From: Mugil cephalus
Taxonomy: Eukaryota > Chordata > Actinopteri > Mugiliformes > Mugilidae
Length of the DNA: 64,000 nucleotides
Assembly: GCF_022458985.1 (NCBI RefSeq)
Contig: NC_061771.1
Span: 30,244,322 to 30,308,321 of the forward strand
Reading direction: 5' to 3'
In this document: piece by piece, positions 37,931 to 49,797 of the stretch
Layout of the letters: the number at the start of each line of letters is the position of its first letter
Numbering within the stretch: the stretch's first letter is position 1
Made by a program: the position numbers and the translations under genes
The notes under the pieces: generated by a model
The model's input: the letters and a program-made list of their open reading frames with translations, nothing else
Database searches by the model: none
Told to the model about the DNA's origin: nothing

Positions 37931-38497
37931 ACGGTTCTTAACTAGTTCTTAGTAGTTTCCGCTTCAGTGTTTTCTCTGCTTGACGCAGCCAAACTAACAG
38001 CTTCTCCATCACCGCGTGTTTTTGTCTTTCCACATGGTTTGTGGAAGAAATGAGTAGCTACTCCTCGCATCCGTTGATGTTAAATAACTTGTTGCCACGC
38101 GGTAATTATCCAATCAAATAATAAATAAAATAAAACATGAGACCTACGATGCATAAAAGATCAAATAGCGCAGAAATATTCACAATACACAGAAGTAAAC
38201 AGTTACAAATAAGTTACGGAAGAGTCTGAAGAGTGAAGAGAGACCAACACTCGTTTATAAAGTTTAATGTGCTCCTTTAATGAGTCTGTTGAGGTACTGT
38301 TCTCTTTAGACTGACCAGTGTGTTGTGGAGTGGGTGGGAGTTGTTGTCCAGGAGCAACACGTATGGGAAATCTCCTTGTTATATATATATAATTATATAT
38401 ATGTGATGTTAAAATCAACCCGACACCATCTCAACATGAACCGATGAAGGACACTGGAACACCCGTTGCCTCCGTTACAAAGCCGTTATAAATAAAG
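37931..38497. other. Intergenic, eif4a3 upstream / srf downstream
   Basis: A segment at about 38190-38350 looks like a dispersed repeat related to that at 43780-44050. A minus-strand AATAAA at 38498-38503 could end srf transcripts. Confidence 0.4.
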
Positions 38498-39063
38498 TTT
38501 ATTGTCGCTGATAAAAACACTGGAACACGTTCACAGCCTTAAAATATTCTTTAATTTCACCCACGTCGGGGACACAGTTCATTTGATGACTGATCGATGA
38601 CCTGATCAGGGATCTGTACATCTCCAACCGCTGAACCCACCGCTGTCAATCAGTCATCAACGGTCCACTCTGAACATCCTCCTCTGTGTGTGTCCTCTGT
38701 GTGTGTCCTCTGTGTGTTTCATGTTTCACTGTGACGACTCCGTGTACTTTATTACACTCAGCCTGGTCCCGATGCGTCCGGCTGATCGGTTCTGATGCAG
38801 GAACATGATGACGACGACGTGCGAATTGTCGATTTGGCACTTGGAAGATTTCTGCTGAGATTTTTTTTTATTATCTCAACATAAAAAAAAAAGAAAAAAA
38901 ACACACTCGCTAACACACGTGAACACACACACACACAAACACACATTACAATCCTCATCTACTTTCAGTCGCAGCGTGTTTTTTTGTTGACATTGTCATA
39001 ACAAACGAACAAAGAGTAAACGAGTTGAAAACAAAATAAAACTGATGAAGTCCAGCTGAGTGT

Positions 39064-39110
39064 GAGTGTGTGTGTGTGTGTGTGTGTGAGTGTGTGTGTG
39101 TGTGAGTGAA
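39064..39110. repeat. (GT)n microsatellite
   Basis: Interrupted run of about 20 gt units in the srf 3' UTR. Confidence 0.9.
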
Positions 39111-39140
39111 GTGTGTTTTTGGGCTCCGATCATGTGACTC

Positions 39141-42100
39141 TCAGTCCTCTTTTGATTGGTGGACGTCCAGACTGACGACCTGCAGCTCCGTCAGGTTGCT
39201 GCTGCTCTGTTGACTGATCACCATCTAAACAAGAACAGAATGATAATAAAAATAAAGTATAAATATATATATGTGTGATAATATAATCAATAGTTGATCA
39301 TAGTGTGTGTTGATCAGTACCGGGTGCAGCTGGACCGCAGACACAGGGATCTGAGCGGCAACTGGAGGGAGAGACGTTAGGAAGACCTGAGAGACGGCAG
39401 CTAAAAGACACAAACGTTCATTAGTCATCAGAGCGGATCCGTTAACGGGCAGAGACTCACGTGATAATTAGCATACGAGTTAAATGGACTCGGGTACCGG
39501 GGTCGTGTGACTGAGCGTGACCCGTGGATGAGAAGGTGTTGAGGACGGTGAGGCCGCCATCGGCCAGCGACGGCGTCGGTGTGGCGTACATCACCGTGTG
39601 ACCGCCGGGTAACATCATGTGACCCGATACAGAGGAGGAGGAGGAGGAGGAGGAGGAGGTGGAGGTGGAGACGATGGAGACGGGAAGACTGGCTGCAGAG
39701 ACGAGAGAGAGAGAGAGAGAGACAGGATGATCTGAAACGTATAGTAGTGCACGGTCAAAGATCTACCCAAAGTACAAACCAGGGACCCAGAATTAGTTTG
39801 AAAAACAACAAAACAAACTCTGGATTCCACTTCCAGGTCTCGCTTATTGTTTTATTTCTGCTATTAGTTGTGTTCCATAAAGAACTACACGGATATGACT
39901 GTGATGCAAAATATTTACGACCTTTTTAAGTCTCATCCTGTAACGACTCCTCCCAAACACTAGGTGGCACTGTGTCTTTTTTTTTTTTTTTACCAGTCGG
40001 GTTAATTGTTGTTTCTACTTCCTGGTTCACTTTCAAGCGTGACGTCTACTACCGAGACGACCGATCGCAGCTCTCGTTCTCTGCGCCGCCACCATGCAGT
40101 CCCATTTACGGGGAGGAGGTGGGCGTTAGCTACGCGATGAGCCTTTGTGTCGATTAGCGCAGCCTTCGATTAGCCCTTCGAAATAAAAGGCGAGTGACGA
40201 GGAGGCGGGGGCTATGTTCTCACCTGAAGAGGAGGCGGGGCAGTGCATGTCAGAGCTGCTGTGGATGGTGGAGCCCTGCTGACTGCTGGTCTGGACCTGG
40301 ATGGTCTGTAGCTGCTGAGAGACTCCAGACCCTGATGAACACATGAACATGGACGTGAACCAGGAGGCTCCAGGTGTGAACGCACACCGGGAGTCACGTT
40401 CACAGGCTCTGACCTGACAGTGAAACGGTGGCGGGGAGGCGGAGCAGCGTGGTCGACTGAGTGGGCGTGGCGTGCAGCGTGGCAGCGGGGGCCGGGGCCA
40501 CGGGGCCCTGGATGGTCAGGGACTGGCCCTGCAGCTGGCTGAGGGGGATGGTGTGCGTGCCGGGGGGCAGCGAGGCACCTGTGGAGAGGTGGAGGGACCG
40601 GGGGGTGGAGCCAGAGGCAGGTAAGCTGTGCACAAGCAGGAAGAACAAGCCGAGGGGGCCGATCTAAACCCCGCCCACCTACCTGACATCAAGGTGAAGC
40701 CTCCAGGGAGGACGACGCCCGCCGACGTCTTCAGCAGCGTCCCGTTGGAGGAGGAGGAGGAGGAGGAGGAGGAGGTGGAGGACGAAGGCTGGGCGGAGCC
40801 GGACAGGCTGAAGGACGGTTTGATCAGGTCCTGCAGGGACACGGAGACGGACTGAGCACAGAGGGACAAAACGCCGGTCTGTCCGTCCCCTTCGTCTCCC
40901 GGCGCCACCTTAAGCTTTTATGGTCGACCAGTCGACGATTATTTTTTTTGCGAAATCACACACCAGCACGAAGCAGAGTCAACATTAGCTTTAAGGTTTG
41001 ACGATGGTACATTCATCTTCTAATGAACTTTGCAGCTTGTACCAGAATTTCTTTAAATGTGATGTGTAAATTAAAATGAAGGCACAACTCTGACCTTTAA
41101 CACTTTTAACACATAACCTCTGCGTGCTAAGGCTAATGAAACCGTTAATGTTAGCCTTAAGCTAATGATGATGATTACAGCTATATATATATATATATTT
41201 ATATAAGTAAGAGGTGTTAGCAGCTAACTAGCCAAATAGCTTAATTACTGAGACGACTGTTCCTCTTCGTCAGAAGCTGTGTTTCCTTTTCAGACGCTCG
41301 TGCTTCACCATGAAAGACGAGTTCTAGAGATTAACGCCACTGAGCGTCAAGGACAGAAAAGCAGTGGGAGGTTCAGAGAGAAAAACCAAGCTTCAAAAAA
41401 CAGTAACAGTCGATGCGATCGTGACCAGTCAGCTACTCTGCGTTAGTCTTCCCCCGGTGAGAAACATCTCTGGCTCGTTCTGTAACAACTCCACCCAAAA
41501 CACTCGTCGCTGTTGGGTCTTTTTTTGCCAGTCATGTTAACTTTTTCTTTCTGCTTCCTGTTTCACTTTCAGCATCGGAGGCCGACTCTTGTTTGAGGAA
41601 CGCGATTCGTACAAAATGTCTGTTATCTCCAAACCTCACGGATTCTCCACTGAAAAAGCCGGAAACACTAAAGAGGAAAAAAAACACTACCACTAACTGT
41701 AACCGCGTAGTTACTTGTTTCTGGGGAGGTGGTCGTCAGCTGTGACGCCGGTGTCTGCGTTACCTTGGCGCCCTCGGGGAGGCCCTCCGCCTCGGAGACC
41801 TGGTAGGTGAGGTCGGTCTCCTCGAAGCCCGTGGCGCTCATCCTCTGGTCGGTGGAGGGGTCGGAGCGCGGCGGCGAGTCGGGGGAGTTGAGGCAGGTCT
41901 GGATCAGGGCCTTGCCCGTCTCCGACGTGATCATCGGCTGCAGCTTCCTGGTGGCGAAGGTGTAGACGTGACCCGTCTCGCTGGCGACCAGCAGCAGCAC
42001 CTGGGTCCCGGTCAACGTGGACAACTCGTACGCCTGCAGGGAACAAACACAGGGCGACCGGTTCGATCACACTCTGGACCGAAACCGTGCGCCGAGCACA

Positions 42101-42770
42101 GACCGTTGGCCCACGCAGGACCGGATGGCGAGGAAGGAAAAAACGCATCAAACAAACAAAACACCACATCCCATTTTATTTCAAACAAACAAACAAACAA
42201 AAACAGACTGATGTGGAGTGAAATGAGGAATGTACGGACTTAGACACTGGGGGAAACCAAACAACCACAAACACATGTCCCAACACAGGAGAACCGGCTC
42301 ATCAGGGAACCCAGCATCTCTGACAGAACAACACCACAGAAGAAGAAGTGATGTGGCCTCAGGTGTCTACCTGCCAGGTGTCTCACCTTCTTCATGATGC
42401 CGGTCTTCCTCTTGCTGAAGGTGGTGTAGCGCCTCAGCTTGTTGTCGATGAACTCCATCTTGATCTTGACTCTGCCCCTGGTCTTCTTTCCGGGTTTGAC
42501 TCCCGGTACCCCGGGGCTGAGCCCACCGTAACCCCCGGCCATCAGGCCTCCGGAGGAAGAGGACTGACGCTCGGGGTCCCTGTTGCTCCTCACCCGCTTC
42601 ACGCCCCTCCTGTCCCCGCCAGAGCCCACCGTGTCCTCGTCATCCCCGGAGTCCGAGTCCTGGTCGGAGCCGCTGTAGACCACCTCGGTGCTGAACTCCC
42701 GGTCCTCGAACTGGCCTCCGTCCGCCTCGGAGTTCATCGGTCCCGGTCCGGATCCGGTTCTGGTGCCCAT
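39141..42770 (-). CDS. srf: Serum response factor (MADS-box transcription factor)
   Basis: Eight coding exons: 42387-42770, 41764-42033, 40683-40830, 40414-40578, 40224-40331, 39522-39692, 39321-39400 and 39141-39224. They give 469 residues in phase. The MADS box (about residues 95-150) is complete: KPGKKTRGRVKIKMEFIDNK, then RRYTTFSKRKTGIMKK, then AYELSTLTGTQVLLLVASET. The SAM extension and GFEETDLTYQVSE follow. The C-terminal activation part ends with QIPVSAVQLHP and SSNLTELQVVSLD. SRF dimers bind CC(A/T)6GG and, with ternary complex factors or MRTFs, drive immediate-early and muscle/cytoskeletal genes. Exon 3 could begin 21 nt earlier at an alternative in-frame AG. Ser-rich and Pro-rich stretches replace parts of the mammalian middle region. 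Which teleost paralogue (a or b) this is cannot be decided here. Confidence 0.95.
39935..40030 (+). repeat. Short dispersed repeat, copy 1 of 3
   Basis: In srf intron 5. Holds tgtaacgactcctcccaaac, a tggcactgtgtc block, a T-run, ccagtcgggttaatt and acttcctggttcact. Sister copies are at 41480-41575 and, inverted, 48655-48735. Probably a SINE or MITE. Confidence 0.65.
41480..41575 (+). repeat. Short dispersed repeat, copy 2 of 3
   Basis: In srf intron 2; aligns with 39935-40030 through tgtaacaactccacccaaaa, gggtcttttttt-gccagtc and cttcctgtttcactttca. Confidence 0.65.
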
Positions 42771-43129
42771 ACCCGCCCCGTTCCCCCCGCAGCGCCCCTC
42801 CCCTCCACCCCGGACCTGCCCGGAAGCTTCCTCCTCTCAGCGGTGAGAGCAGCAGCTCCGCCCCGCCGCCCGGATGTCCCAATCCGGGCAAACTCGGCTC
42901 TGTGCGCCGCTGCCTCAGCGGCTAACGGAGCTAAGTGGCTAACAGCTAACCGTTACTTTAGCAACAAGTCCAGCCGAGTGTCCCTCATCGAAGACGACGG
43001 ATCATCCACGTAGAATTGGAGAAATGTTTTCAATAAACTGACTGAATTCAACCAGAAATAGGACAAAAAGTTACAAAGTTATGTTTCTCCGGGAATCCGC
43101 GACACCCGCCCCCCTTAGATCACTCCGCG

Positions 43130-43139
43130 CCACATAAGG
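43130..43139. promoter_or_regulatory. Near-consensus CArG box upstream of srf
   Basis: CCACATAAGG, one base off CC(A/T)6GG, 360 nt upstream of the srf start codon. Confidence 0.5.
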
Positions 43140-43367
43140 AAATGACGGGTAACACCCACAGGTATCCGTCCGCGAGAAAAAATAGGGATTCACTTTGGGC
43201 TTATTATCCCCGTGTTCCTGCTTTAAAACATCAACCATTTTACCAGAAACGACACGCTAACGGATTCCGTGCCGTGTTTCATAGGAACGGTGACAAGTTA
43301 ACGCAGGTTGTGCGCAGTGATACCAAGGCCGACGTGTTTGTATGACATGTGGAGGGACTACTTTTCT

Positions 43368-43377
43368 CCTTTTATGG
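43368..43377. promoter_or_regulatory. Consensus CArG box (serum response element) upstream of srf
   Basis: CCTTTTATGG is a perfect CC(A/T)6GG site, 598 nt upstream of the srf start codon. The SRF promoter of mammals is known to be autoregulated by CArG boxes, so a similar loop is plausible. Confidence 0.6.
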
Positions 43378-43499
43378 TGCAGCCTCTTCCTCATATGGTC
43401 AACGACTTCCGGCTAAGCGACCGAAAACACGTGGAGAGAAGAAGAAACTACGGAAACCCGTTTGTTGCCGGGACCTTTTTAATATCTACAGTAGAACAT

Positions 43500-45400
43500 A
43501 AAATAATAATAATAATAATGAAAAGAAGTTTAACGAAGTCGAAATTATGAGGCATGAAGGAGCAAAAACAGTTCAATAAAATAGAATAGAATAGAAGTAG
43601 CTTGTATACAAACATACACAGACATCAACATAATATAATAATGTACTAACATGCATGTTCGTGCAAAAAAATACAAGAAATACGGCTGTGCAGAGTGAAA
43701 AATAAAACCGCAGGAACAACATGAGTGCAAAAAAGTCTGTCTGAGTGGTAGTGGTTCAGTTAACCAGACATTTTTAAAAGGGAACATTACACTGTGGCGT
43801 TGGACAGTCTGATGGACCTCCTGAACCTCTCAGTCCTGCAGCGTAGTGAGAGAAATCTCCCACTGATTCTGCTTCTCTGCCCGTCGAGGATGTCATGAAG
43901 GGGGGTCCCAGGTGTTGTCCAGGATGGACTGCATTTTGTTGCAAGTGTGTCTCTCAACACCAGTCCCCAGTGAGTCCAGACTTCTGCCAATCAGATCAAA
44001 GACCAAGGCTTCTTAACCAGTCTGTCCAGTCTTTTAGAGTTCCCACAGGAGAGCATTGGCAACCAGCGCCAGGTCAAGACCATAAAACCAAGTCTGAACC
44101 ATGGAACCCCGGTCTAACCCTAGAACCAGGTCTTATCCCAAGATTTTATTTTGACGACCAACAGAAAACAAGCTGATCAATGGATCGTGCAGATTAATCA
44201 ATGAAGTCAACGGAACGCATGAATGGAATAAACAAAGCAAATAAACAACCCCGCCCCCAGTAGCTGTGGGGTCAGAGGTGAGACAGCCGATGGTTATCCG
44301 TCTGAAACAGGATTTGTAAACACACCTGATGACCTGAGATCAGCTGATCAGACCTGGCAGCTCCCTCCTGAGCTAAGCTAGCAAAGTTCATCCAAGGTCA
44401 AACTCATTCAACACGGATGTATAGAGCAGAGATATACTGGTTTACACTTCCACCGTATTTAACTACGCAGTAAAGCGCGCTTCAAAAGGAAATTAAGAGA
44501 AGCAGTGATTAGGAAATTCTCAGTGTGTAGAATATAAAATTTTTTGTTGTTTGCATTTTCATTTGATCTCAGATCATTTTTGTTTGATTTAGTTGTGTTT
44601 TAGTTGCAATGAGTGTATTATATTAAGTTTTAAGTTTGAAATATGAATACTTGGCCTCTAGTAGGAATAACCTTCACTGCTGTGAGGGCGAATGGGGATC
44701 CATGATAAACAAATAAATAAATAAATTCAACATGGATCAAAACTAATCATGAATGAGAATCACTGATCGGACCAGTCAGAGGTCACTGAGCTCGGTTATC
44801 AATCAACTCATTAATAACAGCTGGAATAAATAATCATTTAAACTTTTTAACGAAGAACTGGAGATGTTTAAAATAAAATGTACAGACACAAAACAAACGA
44901 GAGCTAGGAAATAAAATAAAATGAAAAATATTACATAACACAGCACACTCTGACTTGAAAAAGATATTGAGAGTCAATGTGTGGTACATAACAATCCCAT
45001 TTCTCCAAAAGCCGCAGGGTAAAGGTAATTTTCTCCATCACACAGATAGTTCCCAATATCCTTTTTCCTTTTTCAGTAGCTACCATGAAACTCTTTAAGA
45101 TGCTGAGGCCTTCTGGAATTTTTGACAGATGCAGGGAAGTGAATGCGTTACATTCGACGTCTCAGCAATTAGTTTCCCCACATCTCTCTAGAAAGATAAA
45201 ATATGTGGGCAAGACCAAAAAAACACAACCTTGGACTTCTGGTTGGGTATAACAAAAATCAGACCAGGTTCTTCCAACGGAAATCAAGACAAAGAGGAAG
45301 ACGGAGAAGTTGCGGTAACTTCTGACAGTGACTCTCTGCAGGTACCAGACTCGATCTGATCAATAAACTCAGCAGGGAACCACCGATCAATCAGCCAATC
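43500..45400. other. Intergenic, several dispersed repeat fragments
   Basis: No gene seen. 43780-44050 resembles a widespread fish retroposon 3' region (block gttggacagtctgatggacc). 44655-44732 is a LINE-type tail (gcgaatggggatcc followed by AAATA units). 44880-45240 is AT-rich and unassigned. Confidence 0.45.
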
Positions 45401-45474
45401 AGAGCTGTGCCGACCTCTGACCCCTCCCTGCTGTCTGCTGCTTCCACGCCAGTTCAGCTGAACCAGGATCAGCT

Positions 45475-45494
45475 TCTATATTTAACCCAGATTA
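45475..45494 (+). promoter_or_regulatory. Possible TATA-like box and CRX/OTX-type site before the opsin
   Basis: TCTATATTTAAC lies about 85 nt upstream of the start codon, followed by AGATTAG, a variant of the OTX/CRX site (TAATCY on the other strand). Both are common in photoreceptor and pineal gene promoters. Short motifs, so weak evidence. Confidence 0.35.
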
Positions 45495-45566
45495 GAAGCG
45501 GAGAGACGTTTCTTCAGAGCAGAGAGCACGGCTACTACATACAACGCACAATACACAACATACAAC

Positions 45567-48500
45567 ATGTCGTTCAGCGGCGCCGCCGGACGTGCCCTCC
45601 CCTGGAGGAACCACAGCTTCATCCTGGGAGGAGGAAGAGACCCTCCTCTGTCTGACCAGGGAGAAACCATCATCGGAGTCTATCTGCTGCTGCTGGGTCA
45701 GTACACAATATAAACAACACTATAAACAACACTACTTACACACTAGATACACACAGGATACACAGACTCTGTGCACTGCAGTTACTGTTACTCCAGATGG
45801 AAACTTCTCATGGATTTTGTTGTTTTTCTGCCTGATGTGATAACATGGACACACACGGTGCTGCTTAAAGGTTTTTATTCCTTCTCAAGGACTCAAACAT
45901 CAGATGATTTTTACAGAAATCCTAGAACCACACAAAGAACAAACAAATCAACCAGAAATGTTACGCGTTTGTATGTGTTTATTCAAGTTTTGTTCGTATC
46001 TCCTTGAAACTAAATGTTTGTGGTAACTGCTGATCAGTGGTCTACAACAGTTTCCTCTCATCAACTGATGCTACAACATTTCTACTGGATGAAGGTCAGG
46101 ACATTGACTTGTTCCTAAACATTTATCTGGTTCTTCTGGAGAACCACTGGTGTTCTTGGGCTCCTTGTCTTCCTCCATGACCCAGTTTCTCTTCACATTC
46201 AGCTCATGGACTCATGTCCTGACATTTTCTTCTTTTCAGAGTTCACTGGTAGAATTCACAGTTCATTGGTCCATCAATGATGAGCAGATGCAGTAGAACA
46301 GGCCCAAACCACGACATTAGCGCCCCCATGTTTTATGGAGGGATGAGGTTCTGATGCTGGAATGCAGTGTTGGTTCATCTCCAAACATTTAACCCAAACT
46401 ATTCTACTCTGGTCTCATCTGTCCACTAAACATTGTCCAGATGTTCTTTGTGGACAGAGAGCAGTGTCTTTGGTTGTTGAGTGGATTCATCAACATTAAC
46501 ATCAGCCAATGTGAGAGAGGCCTTTAGCTGCTTAGAAGTTCCCCTGGGTTCCTCTGGTTCCTCTCCCACTATGATGGAGGGATGTTTGTTGGTGGACCAC
46601 TCCTGTGGAGGGGAACAGTCGTCTTCAGTCTGTCTGACTCTCTGTGGATTATTTGTGGCTTCCAGACTCTTTAGAGATGGTTGTGGAACCTTTTCCAGCC
46701 TGATGAGCAACAACAACTCTTTTTATCTGAGCTCCTCACAAAGCTCCTTTGATCTATTCTCATCATTCAAGTCATCGGTCCCATCACATTGATGGAAACA
46801 CTTCTGAAAACACGGACTCTGGTTTAACCTTAAAATTAACTTGTAATCCTAGAGATGCACCTCACATATATGTAATATTGTCTCGTTTTCAGAATAAACA
46901 ACCGTATAATACTTCTTTTTCATGTGTTTAATTGGGTTCTCTATATCTACTTTCAGGACTTATGAAGAAATGTAGAAAATTCTGAAGGAGGTTAATATTT
47001 AGAAGCAGCCTGTTCAGATTCAGACTTTCACTGGTCTCTGGTTCCTTCAGGATAAAAGTTCAGACTTGCCTTTGTTCTCTACATGAACCCCTGTGTTGTG
47101 CTGCAGGCTGGTTGTCCTGGTTTGGAAACAGCATCGTCCTCTTCGTCCTTTACCGCCAGAGAGCCTCGCTGCAGCCCACCGACTACCTGACCTTCAACCT
47201 GGCCGTCTCCGACGCCAGCATCTCTGTGTTCGGCTACTCCAGAGGAATTATCGAGATTTTCAATGTCTTCCAGGACAGTGGCTACCTCATCTCGTCCATC
47301 TGGACCTGCCAGGTACGGAAACTGAGACTCACCTGAGCTTCATCTTTGAGACTCACCTAGGACTCATTTGGAACTCACCTGGGACTCACCTGAGACTCAC
47401 ATAGGACTAATTTGAGATTCTCCAGAGACCCATTCGAGACTCTCCTGAGACTTGCCAGAGACTCATTTGAGACTCATCTAGGACTTACTTGAGATTCATC
47501 TAGGACTCATTTGAGACTCCCCTGAGACTTGCCTGAGACTCATTTGAAATTCTCCCGAAACTCATTTAGGACTCACCCGAGACTCAGTTGAGACTCTGCT
47601 GAGACTAACTTGAGACTAACTGAGGAGTGTCTCAGATGATCAGAAACTCCATCTTCTGATGTCTGTGACTCATTTATGCTGTGTCTCCTGTAGGTGGACG
47701 GTTTCTTTACGCTGGTGTTTGGTCTGAGCAGCATCAACACTCTGACAGTGATCAGCGTCACGCGCTACATCAAAGGCTGTCACCCAAGCAAAGGTTTCCG
47801 TCTGAACTCCATTAACAGGCTTGTAATGACCAGGTGTTCCTCGGGTCTTCCTCTAAACATGAACGTTTATGTTGCAGCGCGTCACATCAACCGGACCAGT
47901 GTGTTCGTGTGTCTGCTGCTTATCTGGATCACGGCCGGATTTTGGTCTGGAGCTCCGTTATTTGGCTGGGGCGGCTACAAAGGCAGGACGCCATGAAATT
48001 AAGTTCTGTTGACGGTGGTGTGTTCGCTGACCTCTGAAACCTGACCTGTGGTTCTCTGCAGATCGAGGATACGGCACCTGTGAGATTGACTGGACTAAAG
48101 CCAACTACTCGAGCGTTTACAGGTCCTACATCATCTGCATCTTCATCTTCTGCTTCTTCGTGCCGGTGCTCATCATGCTCTTCTGCTACGTGTCCATCAT
48201 CAAGACAGTGAAGAGAGGCAACGCTCTGTCGTCAGAGGGCGACCTGACCGACCGCCAGAGGAAGATCGAGAGAGACGTGACCATTGTGAGTGTTCGAGAC
48301 CACATGTTCTTCCAGTGAGGAGCTTCAGCGGCATGTAACGCCTGGACAGTGTTAGTGTCAGTGACCAGTGTGAATGAAGATCGACATTTATGAGTTAGTT
48401 GTACCCACAGTTTGGGCTTCTGCTTTAGGTCATAATATCAAAGCTGACGTGTACCTCCCCAGAAATGTGACATAAGAGCTTTTAATTGGTTTCCTCTTTA

Positions 48501-49797
48501 GTATTAACGGCTGCTTCTCCATTTCCACAATTTTCAAACTGATTGTTTTGGATCAATAAAGAACTGGTAACTGAGGAGGTTTTGGAGGTACAAACATATG
48601 TACGACTCGTGTTCAGTGAAATTTCAGCAAACAAGAGTCACTCGCCATAATTTAAAGTGAAGCAGGAAGTAGAAACAAAAATGAACCCAACTGACAACAA
48701 AAGACACGGTGCCAACTAGTGTTTGGGGGGAGCTGAGACAGACTGACAAGTACAAATGTTTTCCAGTTTTACTATAAAAGAGCCTTTAGTCTTCAGATGA
48801 AAATTTTTATTAGTCTTAGTCACATTTTAGTTATTTTTAGCTTCCATAGTGTCAGTTGAAGTTTTCGTCAACTTTTAGTCAAACAGCATTAATTCTATAC
48901 GTTGCCTTTAGACAAAATATTAAGCTGAATTTTTCTAACTTTATAAAGCTTCCATCTGTAGCATCCAGGCAACAGCCTGTATCTACACTGCTCTCTTAGC
49001 ACTTGTTCATTTCCACATATCTCTTTCCATTGTTGGAAAAAAAGAAAAAAGAAAAGCTGCCATTACAGTAATGATGTCACATCGCTGCTGTTGGCTGCAG
49101 GTTGGGGGGTTGAGGTGAAAATTAAGTTAATCATGAAGGTCTTCCAGACAAAAGCACAACTTCCCAGTGTTCAGCCACACTTGGAATTTTGTGAGTTACG
49201 GTAATTCTGAAGGGTTAAATAATATTCTAGTCACGTCTCATTAACATTTCCGTATACTTTTTACCATCAGAAGTTAGTTTTAGTTGGCCTTTGTCTCCGA
49301 CATTAACTCTGATTTGTGTCCTCCAGGTTTCCATAGTGATCTGCACGGCCTTCATCCTGGCCTGGTCTCCGTACGCTGTCGTGTCCATGTGGTCGGCCTT
49401 CGGCTTCCATGTCCCCAACCTCACCAGCATCTTCACCCGCCTCTTCGCCAAGTCGGCCAGTTTCTACAACCCCCTCATCTACTTCGGCCTAAGCTCCAAG
49501 TTCCGCAAAGACGTCTCCATCCTGCTGCCCTGCGCCCGCGACACCAAAGACACCGTCAAGCTAAAGCGCTTCAAGCCGAAGGCCGACGCCCACGGCCGCC
49601 CCGCTGCTGCCGGAGGCAAACTCAAAGTTCCTCCGAACCGGCCTGAGAAGAAGTACCAGCCCTACCCGGCCCCTAGTCCAGACGGCGCCGTGGGCAGCCC
49701 ACCCTGCACGCCTCCACCCGCTAATAAGGAGGTGTTCTACATCGAAGTGCCCCGCCCCTCCGAGACTGGCTCCGAGTTTGAATGTGAAAGACTGTGA
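45567..49797 (+). CDS. Non-visual opsin of the neuropsin (Opn5-related) group
   Basis: Six exons: 45567-45696, 47107-47312, 47694-47793, 47878-47982, 48062-48285 and 49327-49797, giving 411 residues with all phases consistent. Seven-transmembrane features: N-glycosylation site NHS at 15, GNSIVLF (TM1), LTFNLAVSDASISVF (TM2), the loop cysteines of SSIWTCQ and YGTCEIDW, TRY in place of DRY at the TM3 end, AWSPYAVVSMWSAFG (TM6), and FAKSASFYNPLIYF (TM7) with the retinal-binding lysine and NPxxY. It should therefore bind retinal and act as a light-sensitive G-protein-coupled receptor. The tail is long, Lys- and Pro-rich. TM6 and TM7 match OPN5 best, but identity is too low for OPN5 itself; one of the fish opn6-opn9 classes is likely. 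Intron 4 uses a GC donor. A Tc1-like relic and a tandem array occupy introns 1 and 2. Confidence 0.88.
45870..46975 (-). mobile_element. Tc1/mariner-like transposon relic, family A copy 2
   Basis: In opsin intron 1. Longer than the copy at 1318-2125. On the minus strand it contains the decayed motif corresponding to DNDPKHTS (about 46130-46170) and the SPDLNPIE region (about 46075-46110). Shares gcccccatgttttatggagg and ccagcctgatgagcaacaac with copy 1. Confidence 0.78.
47319..47640. repeat. Degenerate array in opsin intron 2, unit gagactcacctgggactca
   Basis: About 16 diverged copies of a unit near 20 bp (gagactcatttgagactcac). It begins within about 10 nt of the exon 2 donor (CCAG|GTACGGAAACTGAGACTC) and ends about 50 nt before the exon 3 acceptor. 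Confidence 0.85.
48655..48735 (-). repeat. Short dispersed repeat, copy 3 of 3 (inverted)
   Basis: In opsin intron 5. Reverse complement of the srf-intron repeats: gaagcaggaagtagaaacaa, aatgaacccaactgac and gacacggtgccaactagtgt. Confidence 0.6.

Noticed and set aside
42348-43013. Plus-strand open frame of 221 codons
   Set aside because: Shadow of srf exon 1 in a GC-rich region.
43142-43550. Small plus-strand frames upstream of srf
   Set aside because: No motif or splice support; the region is better explained as srf upstream sequence.
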